From Jeotgalibacillus sp. S-D1 (GTDB taxonomy: Bacteria; Bacillota; Bacilli; Bacillales; Jeotgalibacillaceae), in NCBI RefSeq assembly GCF_004358665.1, contig NZ_SMZR01000004.1, positions 124,001 to 188,000 of the forward strand: a stretch of DNA of 64,000 nucleotides, written 5' to 3'. A program made the translations under genes and the position numbers. Positions 1 to 7,407 of the stretch are shown one piece after another. The notes under the pieces are model-generated. The model ran no database searches, was not told the DNA's origin, and saw only the letters and a program-made list of their open reading frames with translations. How positions within the stretch are numbered: position 1 is the first letter of the stretch; each line of letters opens with the position of its first letter.

Positions 1-559
1 GTATGATTTTGTTCTGGAGAATGAGACAGATCAGGCATGGCTGCTTATGGAATACATAGAAGGCCAGACATTAAGAAGTTTTTTACTTAGAGAAACGTGC
101 GAAGTAAAGCGCCATAAAGCGATTTATCACTTTGGCCAGATGATGAGAAAAATTCATCTCGCTAAGTGTCCTGAAGAGTTGAAAGGCGATCATACCTGGA
201 TCGATTCTATGCTGATGCAGGCGGAGTATAATTTGCACAGATATAAAGTGGATGGCACAAAAGAATTACTGGATGACTTAGAACGAAATCGTCCCGATCA
301 CGTTGATCAAACGTTAATTCATGGCGATTTAACAGTGGATAACGTATTAGTTAAGGACGGTAAAATCAATGCCATTATTGATTGGAGCGGAGGAGCATTT
401 GGTGATCCGCGCTATGATGCGGCGCTGGCAATACGTCCAAAACCGAACGCATTTCAGGCCCGGGAAGAAGTAGACATTTTTTTCAAAGGGTATGGAAAAC
501 AAGCTGTAAACCGCAAAGAGTTTCTCTATTTTGAAGAAGGGCTGTACGAATTTTTCTAA
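1..559 (+). CDS. Partial APH-family phosphotransferase (5' end outside the window)
   Basis: The frame is open from base 2, so the gene enters from the left edge; about 185 C-terminal residues are visible. They hold the catalytic loop HGDLTVDNV (near base 320) and the metal-binding DWSGGAFGDPRYD block (near base 380), the standard pair of the aminoglycoside/choline kinase (APH) fold. Such enzymes transfer the ATP gamma-phosphate to a hydroxyl of a small molecule in the cytoplasm. The N-lobe and nucleotide-binding lysine are outside the window. The substrate cannot be read from the sequence; antibiotic resistance should not be assumed. The next gene, 134 bp downstream, is a nucleotidyltransferase, another fold often labelled as aminoglycoside-modifying. 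Confidence 0.8.
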   Translation, partial: YDFVLENETDQAWLLMEYIEGQTLRSFLLRETCEVKRHKAIYHFGQMMRKIHLAKCPEELKGDHTWIDSMLMQAEYNLHRYKVDGTKELLDDLERNRPDHVDQTLIHGDLTVDNVLVKDGKINAIIDWSGGAFGDPRYDAALAIRPKPNAFQAREEVDIFFKGYGKQAVNRKEFLYFEEGLYEFF

Positions 560-693
560 AGGTCCTTTTTCGCATAGAAATGTCTGAATAATCAATTTAT
601 GGTATGATTAAAGCCTGATGTTTATAACATGATAGTAGCGGCGTCTATAACCTTTGGCGGACAAGTGTGTGAGAGGGAGGCGATTATATATCT

Positions 694-1533
694 GTGGAAT
701 TTGACTCTAATCATCTGTACCGGGATCAGCAGCTGCCGTTTCATCGGGAGAAATTATTGGCGAATGCTTTAGCTGATTTGAAAAATGATCAACATGTACT
801 GGGTATCTATTTAAGTGGTTCTCTTGCAAAGGGAAATGTTGATCCTTATTCAGACATTGATCTTCATACTATAGTCACACCGCAAAGCTTCAATCAATTC
901 AAGCAGTTAAAAAAAGATCGGGCGTCAGGATGGGGAGATGTTCTGTACCATGAAGGCGGCTCAAAAGCATCCCCTCTAGTGGTAACGCATTATGAGGAGT
1001 TTGTAAAAATTGATAGCTGGTATCACTATCCTGAAGAACTTGAGCCTTCCATTTGGCTGCGGGACATTGAGCCCCAATATGACCCTCAAGGAATAATTGC
1101 AAAAATAAAAGAAGCTTCATCCCAATTTACTTACGGGGTAACAGCAGAAGAAGTCGAAAGCTGGCGGGGCAAAATTTTCGCGTTTGCCCATGAAACTTAC
1201 AGGGCTGTTATGAGAAATGAAAACTATTACGCTTTAGCAAATGTGGATAAAGTGCGGTGGTATATGGCTATGGGCTGGTACATGGAAATGGATCTGCGTC
1301 TGGATGCAAGCTGCGGTGTCTGGTCAAAGCTTGAGGGAAGGAGAGGTCATTTAAGTAATTTGCAGCTTGATCTTCTGGAGCACTGGGACTGTAACAGAAC
1401 CCCTGGTGAGGTAATGAATACAATTAAAAAAATTAAGCACGAATTCTTGAGATTAAATAAAGAGCTGAGTCGAAAAACCGGCCTGCCGGAACGGGAAGCA
1501 CTTTGTAAAAAGGTTTTTAGAATGATTGTGTAA
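694..1533 (+). CDS. Nucleotidyltransferase-domain protein (ANT-like), 279 aa
   Basis: Residues about 40-56 carry the pol-beta-superfamily signature: a GS pair, glycine, then SDIDL supplying two metal-binding aspartates. Enzymes of this fold move an NMP onto a small-molecule hydroxyl, or act as toxin or tRNA nucleotidyltransferases. The C-terminal two thirds is helical and tryptophan-rich, as in lincosamide or aminoglycoside adenylyltransferase-like proteins. The start is GTG at 694 with a GGGAGG box about 13 nt upstream, a rather long spacing. A hairpin terminator follows 21 bp after the stop, so it is probably transcribed alone. The substrate is unknown. A second protein of the same fold lies at 31464-32453, but the two are not close copies. 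Confidence 0.72.
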   Translation: MEFDSNHLYRDQQLPFHREKLLANALADLKNDQHVLGIYLSGSLAKGNVDPYSDIDLHTIVTPQSFNQFKQLKKDRASGWGDVLYHEGGSKASPLVVTHYEEFVKIDSWYHYPEELEPSIWLRDIEPQYDPQGIIAKIKEASSQFTYGVTAEEVESWRGKIFAFAHETYRAVMRNENYYALANVDKVRWYMAMGWYMEMDLRLDASCGVWSKLEGRRGHLSNLQLDLLEHWDCNRTPGEVMNTIKKIKHEFLRLNKELSRKTGLPEREALCKKVFRMIV

Positions 1534-1554
1534 AAAGGTTAAAGTTTCTTCAGA

Positions 1555-1584
1555 AGTTCTGCCTGAGACGGCAGGACTTTTTTT
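1555..1584 (+). terminator. Intrinsic terminator after the nucleotidyltransferase
   Basis: A 9-bp stem (AGTTCTGCC with GGCAGGACT) around a 6-nt loop is followed by seven T residues. Confidence 0.85.
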
Positions 1585-1602
1585 GCTGGAAGCTGGTGAT
1601 TT

Positions 1603-1629
1603 TTGAAAGCGCTTTATTTATGCTACACT
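1603..1629 (+). promoter_or_regulatory. SigA-like promoter overlapped by a cre (CcpA) site, upstream of glutamate dehydrogenase
   Basis: TGAAAGCGCTTTAT at 1604-1617 matches 12 of 14 positions of the Bacillus cre consensus TGWAANCGNTNWCA. It overlaps a possible -35 TTGAAA (1603-1608). A TGC-extended -10 TACACT sits at 1624-1629 with a short 15-nt spacer. CcpA bound here would block RNA polymerase, consistent with carbon catabolite repression of a catabolic glutamate dehydrogenase. The cre match is the stronger part of the call. Confidence 0.55.
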
Positions 1630-1670
1630 TTAAACAGTTGATTATGAGTGAATTTTTAGGAGGAAGCGAT

Positions 1671-3050
1671 ATGCAAGGACAAACAAGAGCAATTGTAGAA
1701 CAATCATTGCAGGCATTAATGAAAGATCCATTATTTATTCCTGATCTTCAAGACAACATTCGTGAACAGGCATTTACCTCTTTGGCTGCGATTTTATCCA
1801 CCCCAAATAAAATCCATAAGTCATTTCTCCGAATGCCTTTAGAGAATGGACAGGTTGTGCGAATACCCGCCTATCGGGTACATCATAATGATGCACTTGG
1901 ACCTTACAAAGGGGGAATACGGTTTCACGAATCCGTAAATGAAGAAGAAGTGATTAATTTAGCTTTTTTAATGACTTTAAAAAATTCTTTGCATGATGTT
2001 CCCTTCGGCGGCGGGAAAGGGGGCATCGTCCTTAATCCACGTGAGAGAACCGACAAGGAATTGAATGTAATCTCAAAAAAATACGTTCAATATTTTGCAG
2101 ATGTACTTGGGCCGGATAAAGATATTCCTGCTCCGGACGTAGGTTCGGGAGAACGGGAAATGGACTGGATGATGGCAGAATATAAAAGCATTAAGCCAGG
2201 AAAGCCGTATAGAGGAAGCTTCACTGGGAAAAGTGTCATAAACGGAGGTTCTTTAGGGAGAAGAGAAGCTACAGGGAAAGGCGTTTACTATACTTTTCGT
2301 TATATGCTGCATGATTTTTTACTGAAGCAGGAGGACTGGCTTAATAAAACAGACAACCCATTTGCCAAAACAGCTCTTTCACTAGCAAAACGGCCGCTTA
2401 GAATATCTGTTCAGGGTTTTGGAAATGTAGGGTCCGTAACGGCTTTGGAAGCGTATCAATGCCAGGAGCTTCATAATAAAGTCGTTGCAGTCAGCGATCG
2501 GAATTGTACACTATATAACCCGGATGGACTGGACATTCCCGCATTAATCAGCTATACAGCAGTTCATCAGGGCGATCTTCCGACTACTGCTGAACAGCTG
2601 AAAAAAAGCGGCGTTAAGGCAGAAATATTAAACCGGGAAGAAGTGTTGACAATAGAAGCTGATGTCCTGATGCTTGCTGCACTTGAGGATCAGGTTCATA
2701 AGGGTAATATGGCTAAAGTTCCCGCAAGGATAATCGTGGAGGGTGCCAATGCACCAGTTACCGCTGAAGCGGATGCTTTTTTTAATAACAAAGGGGTCAT
2801 TATTATTCCTGATATTCTTGCTAATGCGGGCGGGGTAATCGTTTCTTACCTTGAATGGCTGCAGGGCCGTGAAACACAGTTTTTAAGTGAGGAAGAAGTA
2901 TTTTCTATGCTCTTTAATAAAATGAAGCAGACACTCGACACCATTCTGCCCAAATTTTTTGGCGATCCTCATCCGCTAAGACAGAATTGTTATATCCATT
3001 CGGTCATGAAGCTGTCCACCGTTTTATACAGACAGGGGAAACTTTACTAA
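1671..3050 (+). CDS. Glutamate dehydrogenase (Glu/Leu/Phe/Val dehydrogenase family)
   Basis: Reversibly deaminates glutamate to 2-oxoglutarate and ammonia with NAD(P) in the cytoplasm. The ATG at 1671 is preceded by TTTAGGAGG with ideal spacing; the frame extends further upstream but without a binding site. The 459-residue protein has the KGGIRFH substrate block, PFGGGKGGI with the catalytic lysine (the GGI ending favours glutamate over leucine/phenylalanine enzymes), APDVGSGEREMDWM, and the Rossmann motif GFGNVG. It is longer than the usual ~425 aa; the extra length lies before the Rossmann domain (LLKQEDWLNK region). With an upstream cre site it is probably catabolic, like RocG or GudB of B. 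subtilis. Confidence 0.9.
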   Translation: MQGQTRAIVEQSLQALMKDPLFIPDLQDNIREQAFTSLAAILSTPNKIHKSFLRMPLENGQVVRIPAYRVHHNDALGPYKGGIRFHESVNEEEVINLAFLMTLKNSLHDVPFGGGKGGIVLNPRERTDKELNVISKKYVQYFADVLGPDKDIPAPDVGSGEREMDWMMAEYKSIKPGKPYRGSFTGKSVINGGSLGRREATGKGVYYTFRYMLHDFLLKQEDWLNKTDNPFAKTALSLAKRPLRISVQGFGNVGSVTALEAYQCQELHNKVVAVSDRNCTLYNPDGLDIPALISYTAVHQGDLPTTAEQLKKSGVKAEILNREEVLTIEADVLMLAALEDQVHKGNMAKVPARIIVEGANAPVTAEADAFFNNKGVIIIPDILANAGGVIVSYLEWLQGRETQFLSEEEVFSMLFNKMKQTLDTILPKFFGDPHPLRQNCYIHSVMKLSTVLYRQGKLY

Positions 3051-3055
3051 ACGAA

Positions 3056-3103
3056 ACGGCCAGTTCAGCAAGCAGATGCTTGGTAAACTGGCCGTCTTTT
3101 ATA
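3056..3103 (+). terminator. Terminator after glutamate dehydrogenase, possibly bidirectional
   Basis: ACGGCCAGTT pairs with AACTGGCCGT, with an inner CAAGC/GCTTG stem, followed by CTTTTAT. On the minus strand the same hairpin ends in GTTTCGTTT and may serve the convergent subtilase gene. Confidence 0.75.
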
Positions 3104-3175
3104 GGAGGGGGAAGTCCTAAAAAAAGAATCGTAATGTACCTTGTCCTAATTGCATTCCTAACGGTGAAGACTGTC

Positions 3176-4441
3176 TTAGTTTACGCGTGCAAAACCAAAT
3201 CCTGAAGCGTAGTCATCGCCTGCAGCGGCGCCATATCCGCCTTTAATATCAACCGCTTTTGCACGGTTTTGCAAATTCGTGCGAAGCTGAGTATGTGACC
3301 AGCCCGGATTTTGCGACCAAATTTTTGCTGCAAGTCCGGCAACATGAGGTGTTGCCATTGATGTACCGCTAAGCGTAGTGTATCCGCCGTTATTTGCAGT
3401 AGAATAAACGGATGCACCAGGTGCTGAAATTTCTACATCACCCTGCTGGATGACATAGTCACCATCAGTAGATGCGTATCCTCGGGAAGAAAAGTCGGCT
3501 ACACGATAACTGCCGTTTTCCTGACGATTCTCAAGAGCTGCTACGGCCACTGCATTTGTCAAAGCACCAGGATAACCAATTGAACCTTGGTTTGGCCCTG
3601 AGTTGCCTGAAGCGGCTACAATCAGAACACCTTTACTGTAAGCATAATCAACAGCACTGGAAATCAGTGTATCTTTACCTGCTGAGCCTAAAGACATGTT
3701 AATGACTGTCTTAGTGCCAGTACTTGAGGCCTGATCGGCTGCGTGGCGAATTGCCGCAGCGATGTCATCTGAATAGCCTGAACCATTGTTGCCCAGTACC
3801 TTATATGCCCAAAGGTCTGCCTGTGGAGCAACGCCGTAAATGCCTCGTTTATCACTTCCGGCATCAGCCAGCACTGTACCTGCTACATGAGTACCATGTC
3901 CATTGGCATCCGTACATGTTCCGTTTACTAATGGGGAAGCCTGAGTGAAATCCTTACATTGTTCAACATTGTTGACAAGATCGTAATGAGAAGTGGTAAC
4001 GCCTGTGTCAAGTACTGCCACATTGATTCCTGCTCCGCCAGTGGTGGATGTCAGATTAGCATTGTTATAGATTGCTTTCATGCCCCACGTAATCTGCTGG
4101 TTAGGCAAAGCGGCTGTTTTTACATTTCCGCTTTTAGAAGCTCTGGTCTCCGTATCCAGGGTAACCTCCTGGACTCTTGTCAGCTTAACCTTCTTGCTTT
4201 TTTTCAAAACGTCAAACTGTCTTTTAGTCATTTCTGTAGAAAATCCATTTTCAGTTAAATGCCATCTTGCTTCATATTGGCCTTCAACGGATGCTTTTGA
4301 GGATTTGTTTGCTGCCTCGACATAAACGCGGAACTTTTCAGCTCCATTACTATTGTCTTGAGCGGCGCCAGCTGACATTGTAGGTATTGCAAGACTAGCA
4401 GTTACTAACAGACTCATAAACACTCTCTTCGATCTTCTCAA
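3176..4441 (-). CDS. Secreted subtilisin-like serine protease (S8) precursor
   Basis: Extracellular endoprotease made as a pre-pro-enzyme. I chose the TTG at 4441: the AAGGAG box runs into the GTG at 4450, which therefore cannot be the start, and lies about 8 nt before the TTG. That gives 421 residues: a basic start plus hydrophobic signal peptide ending at AGA-AQ (~27), an I9-type propeptide (~35-100), then the catalytic domain. The triad is Asp145 (VLDTG), His182 (NGHGTH) and Ser361 (GTSMATP), with oxyanion Asn280 (ASGNSG). Two cysteines (162, 176) lie close enough for a disulfide, unlike classical cysteine-free subtilisins. A 5' leader hairpin lies upstream at 4472-4499. Confidence 0.92.
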   Translation of the reverse strand: MRRSKRVFMSLLVTASLAIPTMSAGAAQDNSNGAEKFRVYVEAANKSSKASVEGQYEARWHLTENGFSTEMTKRQFDVLKKSKKVKLTRVQEVTLDTETRASKSGNVKTAALPNQQITWGMKAIYNNANLTSTTGGAGINVAVLDTGVTTSHYDLVNNVEQCKDFTQASPLVNGTCTDANGHGTHVAGTVLADAGSDKRGIYGVAPQADLWAYKVLGNNGSGYSDDIAAAIRHAADQASSTGTKTVINMSLGSAGKDTLISSAVDYAYSKGVLIVAASGNSGPNQGSIGYPGALTNAVAVAALENRQENGSYRVADFSSRGYASTDGDYVIQQGDVEISAPGASVYSTANNGGYTTLSGTSMATPHVAGLAAKIWSQNPGWSHTQLRTNLQNRAKAVDIKGGYGAAAGDDYASGFGFARVN

Positions 4442-4471
4442 ACTTTCCACTCCTTCTTTTAATGATATTTT

Positions 4472-4499
4472 GTTCCTGCTTTTATCCTAGCAGAGGAAC
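4472..4499 (-). promoter_or_regulatory. 5' leader stem-loop of the subtilase mRNA (candidate)
   Basis: GTTCCT pairs with AGGAAC, with a further GC/GC pair after a 2-nt bulge and a 10-nt loop, about 15 nt upstream of the ribosome binding site. B. subtilis aprE mRNA is stabilised by a 5' stem-loop; this could act similarly, but the transcription start is not known. Confidence 0.35.
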
Positions 4500-4984
4500 A
4501 CTCATTTGTTTATTGGGAAAAATACAGAAAATTCAGTTGTTTAGTAGAATTATGTTTTAAAAAGAAGAATGCTTGTGTGGCTGGGGAATTTCGATATTTA
4601 CTTAAATCAATAAGATGAATAAAATGAATAGTTTTCTGCTGAATAGGTCTTAAAGACCTATAAAAAGGGAGGCATAGACGGCTACATGCAATCATCCCAT
4701 ACTTGTTGACAGCTGAATACACTGGTGAAAAGAAACTGTATCTTACTATCAAAAGGGAAAAAATGTTAAAATAATATTGGGAAATTTTAAAGAAAAGGTG
4801 AAAAAAGTCTTTGTACTAATTCAAATTTCTCTTATAAAACTTCTTATTACTAGCTATTTATGAAGAAATGTTCTCATTTTACCGCCAAATTTTATCAAAA
4901 AGCTTCATATAAAATCACCGTTGCGTTACACTGATTAATATTAATTACTTTATATGGAAAAAATGATAAGAGGAGGCTTTTTCT
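4500..4984. other. A+T-rich intergenic region with an operator-like palindrome
   Basis: This 485-bp gap between the divergent subtilase and LD-carboxypeptidase genes has no convincing ORF; an 80-codon minus-strand frame has no binding site or recognisable protein. It contains a perfect 9-bp inverted repeat with a 1-nt centre, ATAGGTCTT-A-AAGACCTAT, at 4643-4661, shaped like a dimeric repressor site. Promoters for both genes should lie here, but I could not pick convincing boxes. Confidence 0.5.
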
Positions 4985-5998
4985 ATGATTCACTACCCGC
5001 AGTTAAAAAAGGGAGATACGATCGGAGTAACGGCGCCATCATCAGGGGTTGATAAAAATCTTCATCATCTGGTGAATGAATCGATTTTCAGAATGGAGCA
5101 AAGGGGTTATCAAACCATTTGCGGTGATACCGTTTGGCAGCAGAAAAAAGCTTCTGCAGCTCCTGCAAGTATAAGAGGTCAGGAGTTTAATAATATGATG
5201 AAGGATCCAGCTGTGGATATTATTATTCCTCCTTGGGGAGGAGAGCTGTTGATTGAAATGCTGGAATACGTCGATTTTAAAAAAATGAATCGAAAATGGA
5301 TACTAGGTTATTCCGATACGAGTCTTTTGCTTTTAGCTATTACTCTTAGAAATGGCCTTGCAACTGCTCATGGGACAAATTTTATTGATCTGCGGGGGGA
5401 ATCAATGGATCAGACGACAGCAAGGTGGATCGATGTCCTTTCTACCCGCAAAGGGGATTCAGTCATCCAGGCTTCTTCTATTAAATATCAAAAAGAATGG
5501 GACTTTGAGAACCCTTCTTCTGAAGTGTTCCATTTAACTGAACCGACGGAATGGAAAACAGTATCCGGTAGGAAAGAACAATTCAAAGGAAGATTTCTTG
5601 GAGGTTGTATTGACGTTATCCGCCACTTAGTCGGTACTCCATATGGAGACGTTGTGCAGTTCAGAGAAGCTTATACGACAGGAGAGCCCATCATCTGGTA
5701 CCTTGAAAACTGTGAAATGAACACTGTCGACTTGAGGAGAACATTGGTTCAGATGAAGCTTGCAGGCTGGTTTGATCATTGTGCGGGTCTCGTATTTGGC
5801 AGGAGCAGTGCAAATGCTCCAGTGGAAGATTATGTTATAGAAGATGTTTATGAAGCACTTTCCCGAGAGCTGGAGGTACCGGTTGTCTATGATGTGGACT
5901 GCGGACATGTCCCCCCGCAGATCACATTTATTAATGGAGCAGTTGGGGAGGTAACCGTGGAGAATGGCAAGGGGACGATCGAACAGTGGTTTATGTAA
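4985..5998 (+). CDS. LD-carboxypeptidase family protein (S66, LdcA/MccF type)
   Basis: S66 serine peptidases cleave the L,D bond of murein tripeptide-D-Ala (LdcA, cell-wall recycling) or inactivate microcin C-like peptides (MccF). The 337-residue protein has the family N-terminus (LKKGDTIGVTAPSS), the nucleophile Ser110 in the GYSD elbow, and candidate Glu (in YLENCE, ~240) and His (in DCGHVPPQ, ~308) for the Ser-Glu-His triad. The ATG is preceded by AGAGGAGG. There is no signal peptide, so it acts in the cytoplasm. Sequence alone does not separate murein recycling from MccF-like detoxification. It appears monocistronic. Confidence 0.85.
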   Translation: MIHYPQLKKGDTIGVTAPSSGVDKNLHHLVNESIFRMEQRGYQTICGDTVWQQKKASAAPASIRGQEFNNMMKDPAVDIIIPPWGGELLIEMLEYVDFKKMNRKWILGYSDTSLLLLAITLRNGLATAHGTNFIDLRGESMDQTTARWIDVLSTRKGDSVIQASSIKYQKEWDFENPSSEVFHLTEPTEWKTVSGRKEQFKGRFLGGCIDVIRHLVGTPYGDVVQFREAYTTGEPIIWYLENCEMNTVDLRRTLVQMKLAGWFDHCAGLVFGRSSANAPVEDYVIEDVYEALSRELEVPVVYDVDCGHVPPQITFINGAVGEVTVENGKGTIEQWFM

Positions 5999-6017
5999 GC
6001 AGTTATATACTGGCAGG

Positions 6018-6035
6018 TTATCCACATGTGCATAA
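6018..6035. promoter_or_regulatory. Abutting inverted pair of DnaA-box matches
   Basis: TTATCCACA (6018-6026) abuts TGTGCATAA (6027-6035), the reverse complement of TTATGCACA. Both match the DnaA-box consensus TTATNCACA exactly, head to head, 20 bp after the LD-carboxypeptidase stop. More boxes lie about 300 bp downstream. Confidence 0.5.
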
Positions 6036-6168
6036 CTAATTAAAGGAGCTGCTGCGCAGCGGTGCCATTGAAAAAGTCATCTTATAAAGGCGGTTCAGTA
6101 CCGCTGCAATTAACTTGGGATATCAAGTTATATAAAGTAATAGCAGGAAAGTACTCTGCGCAAATAGT

Positions 6169-6213
6169 AATGCCTTCACGAACAAATGTCCTGTTCGAGA
6201 AGGCATTCTCTTC
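6169..6213. terminator. Hairpin between convergent genes, weak U-run
   Basis: A 16-bp stem with one A-A mismatch and a 7-nt loop (AATGCCTTC arm with GAAGGCATT arm) lies between the LD-carboxypeptidase and the minus-strand NUDIX gene. The following tracts (CTCTTCG on plus, ACTATTTGC on minus) are poor, so termination is only likely. Confidence 0.5.
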
Positions 6214-6239
6214 GTATTTAATGAATTGGGCAAGCGCCA

Positions 6240-6869
6240 TTACTGTGGACAGTTCATATTTATCTTTAATTTACTGATGATTTCTGCAAAATAATGTTTC
6301 TCATGCGGCACAAAATCATGCTTATGCACATTTCTATCCACATTATACCGGCGTCCATCTTTATCTTCCTGAAAACCGCTGATCATCGCCTTCCCGATTT
6401 TACCGCTGATAAGATCTTCAAATACATCGAGCCGGATACGGAACATTCCTGAAACCTCAGACTGTTGAAGTACAAACCCATTGAAAGAAGGGTCAATCTC
6501 GTAATAAAAGGTATGACAGATTTCATTATCGAGGACATTCCCATGAGTAAGACGTTCTTTAATTATTCCAAGCGGGCGAAGGTCTGAATAGCAGACGGAT
6601 AAACCAATTTCTTCTTCTGCTTCACGTACGCCATCTGCTGCGGTTTCATGTGACAGAATATGGCCTGCCGCTGTAATATCAAGCATAAGCGGGTAATCTT
6701 TTTTTAGGGGGCTTCTCAATTGAAAATACAGATGCAAATCACTGCCTTCTTTATGTACGAGCCAGCAATGAAATGTTTCATGCCAATAGCCTTTTCGGTG
6801 AACTTCGTTCCGGTCAGCTTCACCAAGTCTCCTATGACTCTCATCAAAAATTGAAAGTATTTCCTTCAT
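6240..6869 (-). CDS. NUDIX hydrolase
   Basis: NUDIX enzymes hydrolyse nucleoside diphosphates linked to another moiety in the cytoplasm. The box is recognisable: glycine of GHILSHE, then REAEEEIGL (REx2EE-G core), around residues 70-95 of a 209-residue protein. I start at ATG 6869, preceded by GGAGGAATT; upstream in-frame codons lack a binding site. The opening (FDESHRRLGEADR..EVHRKGYWHETFHCW) resembles the isopentenyl-diphosphate-isomerase-like NUDIX subgroup common in Bacillus, whose members are mostly uncharacterised. The substrate is unknown. Two DnaA-box-like sequences lie in the 3' third of the gene. Confidence 0.82.
   Translation of the reverse strand: MKEILSIFDESHRRLGEADRNEVHRKGYWHETFHCWLVHKEGSDLHLYFQLRSPLKKDYPLMLDITAAGHILSHETAADGVREAEEEIGLSVCYSDLRPLGIIKERLTHGNVLDNEICHTFYYEIDPSFNGFVLQQSEVSGMFRIRLDVFEDLISGKIGKAMISGFQEDKDGRRYNVDRNVHKHDFVPHEKHYFAEIISKLKINMNCPQ
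6322..6342 (+). promoter_or_regulatory. DnaA-box match plus near-match inside the NUDIX gene
   Basis: TTATGCACA (6322-6330) is an exact TTATNCACA match. CTATCCACA (6334-6342) differs at the first base only. They are in direct orientation 3 bp apart, and together with 6018-6035 form a four-site cluster within 325 bp. Confidence 0.4.
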
Positions 6870-6986
6870 GTCAATTCCTCCAGCCGCGCTTTTAGTTTGC
6901 AATATAGTGTAGAAAGAGCTTGGTTTCTATTGTTTCTGCAGTCGTTTACACTTGAATATAGAAGAATGTGAAGAGGGGTGACTTTA

Positions 6987-7091
6987 TTGTTGTTCGGAGG
7001 GGAGTATGTACCTGACTGGTTTTACATTGTCGCAGGCGTTGCAATCATCAGTTTTATTATTTTGGTATATTTAAAAACCGATACTAAATAG
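6987..7091 (+). CDS. Small single-span membrane protein, 34 aa
   Basis: This short frame starts at TTG 6987, 8 nt after AAGAGGGG, and ends at TAG 7091. It encodes a short polar head (LFGGEYVPDW), one hydrophobic helix (FYIVAGVAIISFIILVYL) and a KTDTK tail, the shape of a small Bacillus membrane protein. The stop is 13 bp before the ATG of the next small membrane protein, which has its own GGGGGG box, so the two are probably co-transcribed. An alternative GTG at 6978 overlaps the binding site. The function is unknown. Confidence 0.5.
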   Translation: MLFGGEYVPDWFYIVAGVAIISFIILVYLKTDTK

Positions 7092-7104
7092 GGGGGATAA
7101 AAAT

Positions 7105-7374
7105 ATGAATCCGGTTATTTTGATTTGTATATATATTGTTATTTTATCAATCAGCATTGTCTATGTGTTTCAAAAAAGAAAGAAGAGTAAGGGGGAAAGG
7201 GATATAAAAAGTTTTATAACGCCTATTTCATTTTTTGTAATCTCCATTCTTGCTTTTTTTAGTGCATTAACTGGAAAAGGAGGCATTGGCATCTGGCTGT
7301 CAGTCACAGCACTCCTGCTCATTGGTGCGTTTTTCACCAAATATTTACCCCTTTCGAGTGAGAAAAGCAGTTAA
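7105..7374 (+). CDS. Small membrane protein of unknown function, 89 aa
   Basis: The ATG at 7105 follows TAGGGGGGATAAAA. The protein has an N-terminal helix (PVILICIYIVILSISIVYVF), a strongly basic loop (QKRKKSKGERDIK, inside by the positive-inside rule), a second helix around residues 40-58 and a third hydrophobic segment (WLSVTALLLIGAFF). I do not recognise a family. It follows the 34-aa membrane peptide closely and ends in a shared terminator with the convergent ppiB gene. Confidence 0.6.
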   Translation: MNPVILICIYIVILSISIVYVFQKRKKSKGERDIKSFITPISFFVISILAFFSALTGKGGIGIWLSVTALLLIGAFFTKYLPLSSEKSS

Positions 7375-7375
7375 A

Positions 7376-7403
7376 AAAAAAGAGCATTTCTGCTCTTCTT
7401 TTA
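7376..7403. terminator. Bidirectional terminator
   Basis: AAGAGCA-TTTC-TGCTCTT is flanked by an A-run on the left and CTTTT on the right, between the stop of the small membrane protein and the minus-strand stop of ppiB. Confidence 0.75.
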
Positions 7404-7407
7404 AAGG

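Noticed and set aside
1-1533. Aminoglycoside-resistance cassette (kinase plus nucleotidyltransferase)
   Set aside because: Both folds are broad, there is no mobile element or integron structure, and base composition matches the neighbours.
4510-4752. 80-codon minus-strand frame upstream of LD-carboxypeptidase
   Set aside because: No binding site, no recognisable protein features, A+T-rich composition as in the surrounding spacer.
6062-6277. 71-codon frame after LD-carboxypeptidase
   Set aside because: It runs through the hairpin and into the NUDIX gene on the other strand; no ribosome binding site or protein-like composition.
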